Positions 39,168-47,599 of a stretch of 64,000 bases of DNA are shown in pieces (positions within the stretch are counted from its first letter, which is position 1; each line of letters opens with the position of its first letter). A model generated the notes under the pieces. It ran no database searches and was not told the DNA's origin. It saw nothing but the letters and a program-made list of their open reading frames with translations. A program made the translations under genes and the position numbers. This DNA comes from Desulfovibrio sp. (GTDB lineage Bacteria; Desulfobacterota; Desulfovibrionia; Desulfovibrionales; Desulfovibrionaceae): positions 1 through 64,000 of the forward strand of contig NZ_JAAVBE010000015.1 in NCBI RefSeq assembly GCF_014803725.1, written 5' to 3'.

Positions 39168-39737
39168 TCACTCCATGTACCGCGTGGAGGGCGCGCAGGT
39201 GATGCCCATCATGGTGAGGTCATAGACATTGGCCTCGGCCACCTCCGGCGTGGCCGCGGAGCAGCAGTCCGTGCAGACGATGGTCAGATAGTCGAGCCCC
39301 ATGGCGTCCACGGCCGTGGCGCGGATGCAGTTGGGATACTGCGTCCCGGTCACGAACACGGTGCTCACGCCGAGCCCGCGGAGCACCATGTCGAGGTCCG
39401 TGCCCATGAAGGCGCTGAAGCGCTGTTTGGTGACGATGATGTCTTCTGGCGCGGGCGCGAGCGCGTCCACCACCTGCGCGCCCGGCGTTCCCGGCACGCA
39501 GAAGGGGTGCCCCTCCTCGAACAAGTGGCGGCGCGTCATCTCGGCGTCGATGCCCGAGGCGCGGTGCTCGCGGTTCACATAGATCACCGCCCACTGGTTC
39601 TCGCGCCCGTAGGCGAGGAAGCGCGCCAGGGCCGGCACGGTGGCGAGGGCGCCTTCCACGCGCATGGGCGCGCCGGGCAGGACGAAATCGTTGAGCATGT
39701 CCACCACGAGGATGGCGCTGTGAGCCTGTTGGAGCAT
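39168..39737 (-). CDS. Isochorismatase-family cysteine hydrolase
   Basis: A 189-residue hydrolase of the nicotinamidase/isochorismatase family. The triad is visible: Asp13 (VVDMLNDF), Lys104 (IVTKQRFSAF) and Cys137 (GTQYPNCIRAT). Length and motifs fit small amidases acting on nicotinamide, ureido or hydroxamate-like compounds; the substrate cannot be told. The start is ATG 39737 after GGGAGAAACC. It lies 23 bases after the MFS exporter gene on the same strand, which suggests joint handling of a compound. Confidence 0.9.
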   Translation of the reverse strand: MLQQAHSAILVVDMLNDFVLPGAPMRVEGALATVPALARFLAYGRENQWAVIYVNREHRASGIDAEMTRRHLFEEGHPFCVPGTPGAQVVDALAPAPEDIIVTKQRFSAFMGTDLDMVLRGLGVSTVFVTGTQYPNCIRATAVDAMGLDYLTIVCTDCCSAATPEVAEANVYDLTMMGITCAPSTRYME

Positions 39738-39760
39738 GGTTTCTCCCGGTTTAGCGGCGT

Positions 39761-41026
39761 TCAGGGCTGGATGTTGCTCGCGGGGAGCTGGTAAGCGAAC
39801 CAGGCGTAGAGCAGGCAGATGAGCGCGCACACGGTCATGCCGATGGAGGTGGAGAGCTGGATGTCGCCCATGCCCACCAGCGGCGAGACGATGAAGCCGA
39901 ACACATAGCCGCCGAGCCCGAGGATGGCCGAGGCCGCGCCGGCGGAAAGGCGCCCTTCGGTCATGGCGAGCGTGTTGGAGGCGGCGAAAACGATGCCCGA
40001 AAAGAAGAGCATGGGCACGATGAGCCCCTCGAAGACCCAGATGCTGTCGAGAAACGAGATGGCGCCCGCCTCGAGGCAGGCAAAGGCCACCATGCCGGCC
40101 GCGCCGGTGATGGCGGCTTTTTTCATGGTGCGAAAGCGCACGGAAAGCGTGGCGCCGAGCACCACGGCCATGGCGTTGAGGCCGAAAATGAGGCCGAACT
40201 GCATGGCGTCGAAGCCGTAGCGCTCCTGGATGATGAAGGGGCCTGAGGAGATGTAGCAGAAGAGCACGCCGAGAGCCGCGCTTTTCAGGATGACATGGAT
40301 CATGAAGGGCCGGTTCTTGAGCAGGGGCAGGTATTCGCCGAAGAGCGCGCGCCACGGGCCGTGGTCGCGGTTTTTGGGGGCGAGGCTTTCGCGGAAGAAG
40401 AAGGTGAGGAAGATCATGACGAGGCCGATGCCGGTGAGCACGAGGAAGATGCCGCGCCAGCCTATGGCCCTGGCCATGAAGCCGCCCAATAGAGGCCCGG
40501 AGACCGGGGCTATGCCGTTGATGGCGCCCACGGTGGACATGATTTTGGCGAGCGCGCGCCCGGTGTACATGTCCGCCGGGATGGTCTTGGAGAGCATGAC
40601 CGCGCCCGAGGCGCCCAGCCCCTGGAACAGCCGGCAGCCGAGAAAGAACGCGATGCCCGGCGAAAACACGCTCACCCCGGAAAACACGATGAACATGGCG
40701 AGCGACACGAAGAGCACGGGCTTGCGGCCGATCTTGTCGCTGAGCGGCCCCCAGACGAGGCCCCCGAGGCCGAGGCCGATCATGACGAAGGAGAGCCCGA
40801 GCTGCACCACGGGCCGCGAGGTGTGGAACTCGGCGCGCATGGCCGGCAGGGTGGGCAGGTAGAGGTCGTTGACCATGGAGGGGAAGGCGCTCATGGCCGC
40901 GAGAAAGCAGAGGAGAAAGAGAAAATATCCGTGGCCGCCCTGCGGGGTCCCGGCAGGGGCGGGGGGGGTGTCCGGCCCGGTGCCGGACGGCGGTGCGGGG
41001 TGTTTTGCGGCTGGTGTCTCGGCCAT
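39761..41026 (-). CDS. MFS exporter of the Bcr/CflA drug-resistance family
   Basis: A 421-residue, 12-helix transporter using the proton gradient. The motif GPLSDKIGRKPVLF (loop 2-3) and FQGLGASGAVMLSKTIPADMY are typical of the Bcr/CflA group. A Pro/Ala-rich N-terminal tail of about 30 residues precedes the first helix. ATG 41026 is preceded by GAGGACCGC. Together with the isochorismatase-like gene downstream it forms a two-gene unit. Likely substrates are drugs or metabolites, unproven. Confidence 0.9.
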   Translation of the reverse strand: MAETPAAKHPAPPSGTGPDTPPAPAGTPQGGHGYFLFLLCFLAAMSAFPSMVNDLYLPTLPAMRAEFHTSRPVVQLGLSFVMIGLGLGGLVWGPLSDKIGRKPVLFVSLAMFIVFSGVSVFSPGIAFFLGCRLFQGLGASGAVMLSKTIPADMYTGRALAKIMSTVGAINGIAPVSGPLLGGFMARAIGWRGIFLVLTGIGLVMIFLTFFFRESLAPKNRDHGPWRALFGEYLPLLKNRPFMIHVILKSAALGVLFCYISSGPFIIQERYGFDAMQFGLIFGLNAMAVVLGATLSVRFRTMKKAAITGAAGMVAFACLEAGAISFLDSIWVFEGLIVPMLFFSGIVFAASNTLAMTEGRLSAGAASAILGLGGYVFGFIVSPLVGMGDIQLSTSIGMTVCALICLLYAWFAYQLPASNIQP

Positions 41027-41193
41027 GCGGTCCTCGTTTTTCTTGCGGCGGCAAGCGGGAGGCATCGTCCCGCGAAAGGCGGCCGGGAGTGCCCTGCGCG
41101 CCCCGGCAAGAGTGGTACAGTTTGCGCCCAAAGGCAAGCCGCGGGCGCGCCCGCGCCTCACCGCCGCGCGGCGGGCATCTTCCTTACAAACAG

Positions 41194-42738
41194 CTATTTC
41201 GTCTTGCGCAGGGCCGCCATGATGGTCGCGGCGGTCTCGTGGTCGTAGTACTCGTAGGCCGTCCTTGCGGTCTCAAGGATCTGCACATCCGTGAGCAATC
41301 CCTTTTGCAGGGCTGTGAGCAGGAGCGGCAAAAGCTCGCCCTGCATGTGCTGCGGCGCAAGGCATCGCCGCATGAGGTCAAGGGCGCCGGGTGTGGGCGT
41401 AAGCTCCCACGACATGCGGGCGAGCTCAAAGGCCGTGTCCGGCACGGGGTCGGGGAAACCCTTGTTGAAGCCCATGTCCCAGCGTCGGCCGAAGGCGAAA
41501 ACAAGCTCCCCGGCCAGCGTGAGCAGCCCCTGCGCCGTCGGGGCGCCCGCGAGGGACGCTTCCGGGACTTTTGCCATGCCCGTCTCACGCGCACAGGCCA
41601 GCAGCCCCTCCCGGGCGGCGGCAAGCTCGTTTTGGCGGATATCCAGCAGGGCCAGCTTGAGGCGCGCCGGGCTCGTCGCGCCCAGCTCCAGCGCCCGGCG
41701 ATAGTGCGCGCGGGCGTTCCTCCCTTTTTTCACCCGCGCCTCAACGTCGCCGAGCAAAAGTTCGGCCTCGGCCGCCTTGTCTGAGGAAGAATGCGCCACC
41801 TCCGCAAGCGCCTTCACGGTGCGCGAAAAGTCGCCCCCGAAGCGCTGCACATAGAGCAGTTCTGACGTTATCCCGTGCCATTGGGCCTCTTCGGCGTGCG
41901 CCGGGCCGACCCGGCGGCGGCCCGCGGGGATGCGGGCCAGCAACTCCGCCGCCACGGGCGCGCTCCCGTACAGCGCGCGGCAGGTCTCCTGCCCGTGCGC
42001 GCCAAGGCCGGCATAGCGCTCATAGTTTTCGAGCACTTCGGTCATGCGTTCGATGAGGCTGTCCGGCGTGTAGAACACGAGGTCCCGAAAGTCCCCAAGG
42101 CCGAAATCGTGCCCAAAAGGCGAGCGCTCGGTGAAAACGGCCGCGCCCGCGGCGAGGCCCTGCAACACGCGTAGGGTAAGGCCGGGAAAGAAGTTCTCGT
42201 TGAGGACGATCTTCGACTCGGCAAAGACCTGCTGGCTTTGCTCCAGGGGGAGCCCGGAGCGGACGTTGAGGTCAAAGTGCGACCCGAGCAGCCTGAGGAT
42301 ATTGTTGCGCTTGGGGCGATGCGCATTGGTGGTGCCGATGAAGGTGATGTCGTGCTTTTTCGCCCTCGCCGGCTGGAACCAGGAAGTATGCGCCGGCAGG
42401 GGCAACCAGGAGAGGTGGGGCGCCAAGCCGGCGAAGTCAGCCACGCACTGGGGCTGGTCCACGAAGACCGCGTCGAAATTTTGCACGCAGGGGCGCAGCC
42501 AGAAGGCGTTGAGCGGCGTGTCGATGCAGTAGGCCGCCATGGGCAGATCGCAGGGGCCGAGGGCCGGGAGATCCGAAGCCGCGCCGAAAAGCTCCCATAT
42601 CACGAGGTCCACGGGCGCGGGCAAGGCCTTGAGGGCGTCCGTAAGGGTCTCGCCCTTCCTGAAGACGAGCTCGCGGACCTGATGGCCGTTGAGCCTGAGC
42701 CCTTCGCGTAAAAAATGGCCCTTCAGGGCGATGTTCAT
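41194..42738 (-). CDS. CgeB-like glycosyltransferase with C-terminal TPR region
   Basis: The 514-residue protein starts MNIALKGHFLREG. It has the GT-B look of CgeB-type spore/sugar transferases: DAVFVDQPQCVADFAGL, TFIGTTNAHRPKRNNIL, SKIVLNENFFPGLTLRVLQGLAAGAAVFTE and a glycine-rich turn. From about residue 300 helical repeats appear (SSDKAAEAELLLGDVEARVKKGRNARAHYRRALELG, TSPARLKLALLDIRQNELAAAREGLL), suggesting TPRs for protein contacts. Glycosylation of a protein or surface polymer is the inference. The start is supported by GGGAGCCCC before ATG. Confidence 0.78.
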   Translation of the reverse strand: MNIALKGHFLREGLRLNGHQVRELVFRKGETLTDALKALPAPVDLVIWELFGAASDLPALGPCDLPMAAYCIDTPLNAFWLRPCVQNFDAVFVDQPQCVADFAGLAPHLSWLPLPAHTSWFQPARAKKHDITFIGTTNAHRPKRNNILRLLGSHFDLNVRSGLPLEQSQQVFAESKIVLNENFFPGLTLRVLQGLAAGAAVFTERSPFGHDFGLGDFRDLVFYTPDSLIERMTEVLENYERYAGLGAHGQETCRALYGSAPVAAELLARIPAGRRRVGPAHAEEAQWHGITSELLYVQRFGGDFSRTVKALAEVAHSSSDKAAEAELLLGDVEARVKKGRNARAHYRRALELGATSPARLKLALLDIRQNELAAAREGLLACARETGMAKVPEASLAGAPTAQGLLTLAGELVFAFGRRWDMGFNKGFPDPVPDTAFELARMSWELTPTPGALDLMRRCLAPQHMQGELLPLLLTALQKGLLTDVQILETARTAYEYYDHETAATIMAALRKTK

Positions 42739-42887
42739 GGGGCTCCCGGGTTCCCCGGCCGGGGCCGGGGAGGTGTCAGGCCGTTGCGCGCCGGCCGCCG
42801 GCGCGCTACAGCTGAAGGGGCGGCCGGGGCACCGCCCAAGGATGCCAGAGCCGCGGGGAAAGGTCGAGGACAAAGGGGGCGTGCCCT

Positions 42888-44294
42888 ATGAATGAGCTGT
42901 CATACAAGGCCCTGCCCGACCTGCATGGAGAAATGCGGGCCTTCTTCGCCACGGGCGCCACGCTGGAACCGGCCTTTCGCAAGGCCCGGCTGCGCGGTCT
43001 GGCCGCGGCCGTGCGGCGGCGCGAGGCTGACATCACGGCGGCCCTCCACGCCGACCTCGGCAAGCCCGCTGCCGAGGCCTACCTCACCGAAATCGCGGAA
43101 ACGCTGGACGCGGCGGAGTATTACACCGCAAGGGTGGCCCGCTTCAGCCGGGCGCGCCGGGTCTGGCCCGGGCGCACCATATTGCCGGCCTTCTGCACGG
43201 TCCACCCCGAGCCCTTCGGCGTGGCGCTCGTGTTCTCGCCGTGGAACTATCCCTTCCAGCTTTCGCTCATCCCGCTCATCTGCGCGGTGGCCGCCGGCAA
43301 TTGCACGGTGCTCAAGCCCTCGAAGCAGTCCCCGGCCACGGGGCGCCTTTTGCAGGAGCTCGTCGCGGAATGCTTTGACGCCGGCCACTGCCGGGTCGTG
43401 CTCGACGCGCCGGAAGCCCCGGGCGCGCCGCCGGAGCAGACGGCCAACGCGCTGCTCGCGCTGCCGTGGGACTTTATTTTCTACACCGGCAGCCCGCGCG
43501 TGGGGCACCTCATCATGGAGAGCGCGGCCAGGCACGTCACGCCCGTGTGCCTCGAGCTCGGCGGCAAGAGCCCGGTCATCGTCACCCGGGATGCCGACCT
43601 CGCCGTGGCAGCCCGGCGCATCGCCTGGGGCAAGCTGCTCAACGCCGGGCAGACCTGCGTGGCGCCGGACTACCTGCTCGCCGATGCCGCCATCCTCGAC
43701 GAGCTCGTGGCGGCCATCGAACTGGAGTTCGGCCATTTCCTCGGGCCAGATGCCCTCGCCTCCCCGGACTATGGCCGCATCGTCTCCCCCGCGGCCTTTG
43801 ACCGGCTCTCGGGGCTCGCGGCCCGTTGCGGGGTCAAGCTCCGCGCCGACAAGGAGCGCCTGAAGATCGCGCCCGTGGTCTTCAAGACCGACCTCGCAAG
43901 CCCGGCGCTGGAGGACGAGATCTTCGGGCCGCTGCTCCCGGCCATCGGCTATGCGAGCCTTGACGATGCCATAAGCTACATCCGCGCCAATCCCAAGCCG
44001 CTCGCCTGCTACCTCTTCACCCGGGACAAGGCCGTGGAGCGGCGCGTGCTGCGCGAAGTCTCCTTCGGGGGCGGCTGCATCAACGACGTGGCGCTCCAGG
44101 CGTCCTCCAGCCATCTGCCCTTCGGCGGCGTGGGCAGAAGCGGCATGGGCCGCTACCACGGCCGCGCCGGCTTCGACCTGTTCAGCAACCTGAAGGGCGT
44201 GGTGCGCCAGTGGCCGTCCTTCGACCTGCCCCTGCGCTATCCGCCCTACGGCAAGGGGCGTCTGAGGTGGCTGAAACGCCTGCTCGGCGGCTAG
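42888..44294 (+). CDS. Aldehyde dehydrogenase (NAD(P)-dependent, class 3-like)
   Basis: Oxidises aldehydes to acids, possibly long-chain or aromatic ones. The 468-residue protein has Asn120 (FSPWNYPF), Lys143 (VLKPSKQS), Glu223 (CLELGGKSPV) and the nucleophile Cys257 (NAGQTCVAPDY). It is shorter than the usual 490-500 residues and ends in a basic tail (GKGRLRWLKRLLGG), resembling the class 3 group whose C-terminus can contact membranes. It stands alone between a glycosyltransferase, transcribed away, and a convergent metal ATPase. Confidence 0.93.
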   Translation: MNELSYKALPDLHGEMRAFFATGATLEPAFRKARLRGLAAAVRRREADITAALHADLGKPAAEAYLTEIAETLDAAEYYTARVARFSRARRVWPGRTILPAFCTVHPEPFGVALVFSPWNYPFQLSLIPLICAVAAGNCTVLKPSKQSPATGRLLQELVAECFDAGHCRVVLDAPEAPGAPPEQTANALLALPWDFIFYTGSPRVGHLIMESAARHVTPVCLELGGKSPVIVTRDADLAVAARRIAWGKLLNAGQTCVAPDYLLADAAILDELVAAIELEFGHFLGPDALASPDYGRIVSPAAFDRLSGLAARCGVKLRADKERLKIAPVVFKTDLASPALEDEIFGPLLPAIGYASLDDAISYIRANPKPLACYLFTRDKAVERRVLREVSFGGGCINDVALQASSSHLPFGGVGRSGMGRYHGRAGFDLFSNLKGVVRQWPSFDLPLRYPPYGKGRLRWLKRLLGG

Positions 44295-44353
44295 AAGGCG
44301 GGGACCGGCGTTTTTTCAGGGGGATGCCGGCCCCCGGTCATCCGGCGGGGGCC

Positions 44354-46480
44354 TTAGCCGCCGGTATGGCGCCTGTAGGCTTTGGCGAGGCTGTAGGGGC
44401 GGATGGCGTTGAGCGAAATGCCGATGGTCGTCAGGTTGTGTAGCACGGCGGTCAGCGCCGGCGGCAGCCCGAGCGCGATGGCGCCCAGAAGATAGAGCGA
44501 ATTGAGCCCGATGCCGAGGCGCGCGTTGGTGTGGATGCGGGCAAGCGCCCGCGCCGCCAGCAGGCGTATCTTCACGAGGTCGCAGAGGGTCGAGTTGGTG
44601 AAGACCACGTTGGCCACCGCCCGCGCGAGGTCCGTGCCGTCGCCCATGGCCACGCCCACCGATGCCGCGGAAAGGGCCGGCCCGTCATTGATGCCGTCGC
44701 CCACCATCATCACCTTGCAGCCTTCCCGGGTGAGCTCCATGACGATCTTGCCCTTGTCCGTGGGCAGCACATGGGCGCGGAATTCGGTGATGCCAAGCTC
44801 GTTCGCCACGGTGCGCGCCGTCTTTTCGCCGTCGCCCGTGATCATCAGGATGCGGCCGAAGCCCAGGGCGCGCATGGCGCTCACCACCTGGCGCGCCTCG
44901 GGCCGCAAGGGGTCCTGGATGGAGACCATGCCCGCGGCCTTGCCGTCGATGGCGAGGAAGAGCACGGAATGCCCCTTGGCCGTCTCGCGGGCGATGGCGT
45001 CCGCAAAGACCGCGAGGTCAACACCCTCGTCGTGCTCTATATAGTGGCGGCTGCCGAGATACATCTCGTGCCCGTGCAGGTGCGAGGAAATGCCGTGCGC
45101 CACCACGTATTTCACCTCGGTGTGCTCCTCCTCGTGGGCGATGCCCTCTGCGCTCGCGTGGCTCACGATGGCCCGGGCGATGGGATGCGGAAAATGCTCC
45201 TCCAGGCAGGCCATGATGCCGAGGACGGTGCGCGGGTCGTGGCCCGGCGCGGCCACCACCTCGGCCACCGAGGGCTGCGAGGTGGTGAGGGTGCCTGTCT
45301 TGTCAAAGACCAGGGTGTCCGCCTCGCGGATGGCCTCGAGGTAGCGGCCGCCCCGAATGGCGATGCCCTGCTGCGTGCCGTGGCGCATGGCCGTGAGCAC
45401 GGCCAGCGGCGTGGCGAGCTTGAGCGCGCAGGAATAATCCACGAGCAGCACCGAGGACGCGCGGTAGATGTTGCGCGTGAAAAGCCAGACGAGGCCGGCA
45501 AGGGCGAAGGTAAAGGGGACGGCCTTGTTGGCGAGGCTGGTATAGCGGGCCTCGATGGCGGACTTCTGCTTTTCCGACTGCTCGATGAAGGTCACCACCT
45601 GTTGGAGCCGCGTGCTCTCGCCCACCTGGGTCACGCGGATGACGAGGCGCCCTTCCTCCACGATGGTGCCGGCATAGACGGCCCCGCCGTGCGAGCGCTT
45701 GACGGGCATGGATTCCCCGGTCATGGCGGCCTGGTTGACGAGGGCCTCGCCGCTCTCCACGATGCCGTCCACGGGGATGGAGCTGCCGTCGTTGACGACG
45801 ATAAGGTCGCCCCGGCGCACCTGCCCGAGGGGACGCGCCGCCTCGGTGCCGTCCGGCTGGAGCACCCAGACGGAATCCACATCGAGCGTGAGGCTCTCGG
45901 TGAGGGAGGCCAGCGCCCGCTGCCGCGTCCAGACCTCAAGGGCGTCGCCCACGGCGAGCAGCATGGTGAGCAGGCTCACGGTGCGGAAATCGCGCATGAG
46001 CAGGGAGACCGTGAGCGCCGAGGCGTCCAGAACGTCCACGTTCAGGCGCCCGCGCGCGAGCGAGCGGCAGCCCTTGAGAATGAAGGGGATGGCCACGGCC
46101 GTGCTCACGAGGGCCCGCAGGGACCAGGGCAGGAAGGGCCGCACGATGAAGAAGCGCACCAGCGCCGCCACGCCGCCCACCGGGTTTTCGCCGGTCACGA
46201 TCTTCTCGATCTCTTCGGGGGTGATGCCGTGCCGGGCCTTGTGGCAGGTCTCGCCGGCCACATGCGCAAGCGCCGCTGCCCGCGCCTCGGGGCTCTCCGC
46301 AAAAAAGAGGACGCGCCCCGTGCGGTGATTGACGCTCACCCCGGTGAGCCCGGGGAGGGCCGCAAGGCCGTGGGCCAAAAGCAGCGCGGCCCGGGGCGTG
46401 AGGGCGGCGGCGCAGCGCAGGCGGACGCGGTGGGGGCGGCGCTCCGTCGCCGGGAGCTCGTGGACGATCTCGAACTTCAT
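44354..46480 (-). CDS. P1B-like metal ATPase with atypical SCALK membrane motif
   Basis: A 708-residue P-type ATPase. Its phosphorylation site is Asp393 (DKTGTLT), the TGES loop is at 254-257, and the hinge is GDGINDGPAL. The usual CPC/SPC metal motif in the membrane is replaced by YSCALKLATP (Ser350, Cys351, Lys354), so metal choice is likely not Cu or Zn. The N-terminus is a degenerate HMA-like domain (RVRLRC, residues 1-75) rather than a CxxC one. Downstream helices end RPYSLAKAYRRHTGG. Upstream on the same strand is a small anchored protein, and divergent to both is an HMA-like membrane protein. A manganese or iron role is possible but unproven. Confidence 0.88.
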   Translation of the reverse strand: MKFEIVHELPATERRPHRVRLRCAAALTPRAALLLAHGLAALPGLTGVSVNHRTGRVLFFAESPEARAAALAHVAGETCHKARHGITPEEIEKIVTGENPVGGVAALVRFFIVRPFLPWSLRALVSTAVAIPFILKGCRSLARGRLNVDVLDASALTVSLLMRDFRTVSLLTMLLAVGDALEVWTRQRALASLTESLTLDVDSVWVLQPDGTEAARPLGQVRRGDLIVVNDGSSIPVDGIVESGEALVNQAAMTGESMPVKRSHGGAVYAGTIVEEGRLVIRVTQVGESTRLQQVVTFIEQSEKQKSAIEARYTSLANKAVPFTFALAGLVWLFTRNIYRASSVLLVDYSCALKLATPLAVLTAMRHGTQQGIAIRGGRYLEAIREADTLVFDKTGTLTTSQPSVAEVVAAPGHDPRTVLGIMACLEEHFPHPIARAIVSHASAEGIAHEEEHTEVKYVVAHGISSHLHGHEMYLGSRHYIEHDEGVDLAVFADAIARETAKGHSVLFLAIDGKAAGMVSIQDPLRPEARQVVSAMRALGFGRILMITGDGEKTARTVANELGITEFRAHVLPTDKGKIVMELTREGCKVMMVGDGINDGPALSAASVGVAMGDGTDLARAVANVVFTNSTLCDLVKIRLLAARALARIHTNARLGIGLNSLYLLGAIALGLPPALTAVLHNLTTIGISLNAIRPYSLAKAYRRHTGG

Positions 46481-46563
46481 GGGGCCTGCCTTGGGGGGAT
46501 GACGGCGCGGTAGCCGGGGGCAGGGTCTGCCCCCCCGTACCGGCCTTTGCTGTTGATGGGCGC

Positions 46564-46845
46564 CTATTTGCCGCTGTCGGCTTCGGCGCGGGCGAGATTT
46601 TCCTGCATGCGGGCCTCGTCCACCTGCTCGCGGGCTTCCGCGGCCATGTCCTCCAGGTCTTCCTTCATGGTTTCCATTCGGCTCATGACCGCGTCCTTCA
46701 TGACCATGCTCTTGCTCATGAGGCCGGTCATGAGCGGCTTCATGTGGCTGAAGTCGAGCTTGTTGCGGTTGAGGGCCGCAAGGCCGGCCGCGCCGGCAAT
46801 GGCGCCGCCAAGAAAGGTCAGCAGCAGTTTCGTCCCGTCGCTCAT
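46564..46845 (-). CDS. Small membrane-anchored protein of the metal-ATPase module (DUF6110-like)
   Basis: The 93-residue protein has one N-terminal helix (about 7-24, LLLTFLGGAIAGAAGLAAL). A soluble Met-rich stretch follows (HMKPLMTGLMSKSMVMKDAVMSRMETMKEDLEDM), then a charged helix. Seven or more Met plus a His could bind a soft or transition metal weakly. It resembles small proteins that sit beside P-type metal ATPases. GGAGGCACC precedes ATG. It is 83 bases upstream of the ATPase and very likely co-transcribed. Function unknown. Confidence 0.72.
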   Translation of the reverse strand: MSDGTKLLLTFLGGAIAGAAGLAALNRNKLDFSHMKPLMTGLMSKSMVMKDAVMSRMETMKEDLEDMAAEAREQVDEARMQENLARAEADSGK

Positions 46846-46929
46846 GGTGCCTCCGTAGGGGTTTCAGGTGGAAAAGGACTGTGGGAAAGAGCTTGGCAAA
46901 AAGGGGATTCCGTGTCAATAAAAACAAAA

Positions 46930-46945
46930 TTCAATTTCAATTTCA
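46930..46945. promoter_or_regulatory. AT-rich direct repeat in the metal-module control region
   Basis: Three near-identical steps of TTCAAT (TTCAATTTCAATTTCA) lie in the only AT-rich stretch between divergent genes at 46845 and 46959. Fur-type sites are also arrays of hexamers, so this may be a metal-regulator operator. No consensus match is claimed. Confidence 0.35.
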
Positions 46946-46958
46946 TGAAGGAGGAACC

Positions 46959-47399
46959 ATGGCCCCCTATCTTGCCCATGTCTCGCGCGAGCGCGCCCGC
47001 ATCCGCCACCAGGCCCTCGCCGACCCTAAGGCCCAGGCGCAGGTTTTCGAGTTCCTGAAAGGGGAGGCCGGCATCGCCGGCATCAAGCCGGGGAGAAATT
47101 CCTTCCTGCTCCTGCTCGAGCCGGAAGCGGACCTCGGGCAGATCTGCGCGCACCTGGAAACGGCGTTCCCGGCCCTTGGCACGGGCGGGGACGCCGCACA
47201 GGGCGAGGCCCCGGCCCGCGTGTCCGCAAGGCCGAAGACGCACAGTGGTCGGAAATGCAAGCTCCTGACCATGCTTACCTTTGGCCTCACCACCGTGGGC
47301 CTTGCCTTTACCGGCTTCAAGCACGCCCATGCCCTTGCCGGGGGCATCTTTGCGCTGTTGGCCACCGACCATGTGTGGGAGCGGAGAAAGGCGCTCTAA
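46959..47399 (+). CDS. HMA-like membrane protein, partner of the SCALK ATPase
   Basis: The 146-residue protein starts MAPYLAHVSRERARIRHQAL. A compact alpha-beta domain of heavy-metal-associated type follows (GIAGIKPGRNSFLLLLEPEADLGQICAHLETAF) without CxxC. Then come a basic linker and two hydrophobic helices (MLTFGLTTVGLAF, FKHAHALAGGIFALLA). HAHA within the membrane part could touch metal. The ribosome site GAAGGAGGAACC is strong. Divergent from the small anchored protein and the ATPase, it likely belongs to the same transport module. Confidence 0.7.
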   Translation: MAPYLAHVSRERARIRHQALADPKAQAQVFEFLKGEAGIAGIKPGRNSFLLLLEPEADLGQICAHLETAFPALGTGGDAAQGEAPARVSARPKTHSGRKCKLLTMLTFGLTTVGLAFTGFKHAHALAGGIFALLATDHVWERRKAL

Positions 47400-47599
47400 G
47401 GCTCTCCCAAGCAGGATTCGCCCTGTCTCACCCCGGTGGGCCGACGACGGAACAGAACGGCAATGGAGTGGGGCAGGGCATCCCGGCGCGGGTGGGCTTG
47501 AATGGGAGAGGCGCAGCCCGGTGACGGGGAGTACGGACAAGGCAGGCCTGGCGGTGCTTTTTCGATGCACGTGCCGGCCACGGGGGCGGCCGTGACCCT

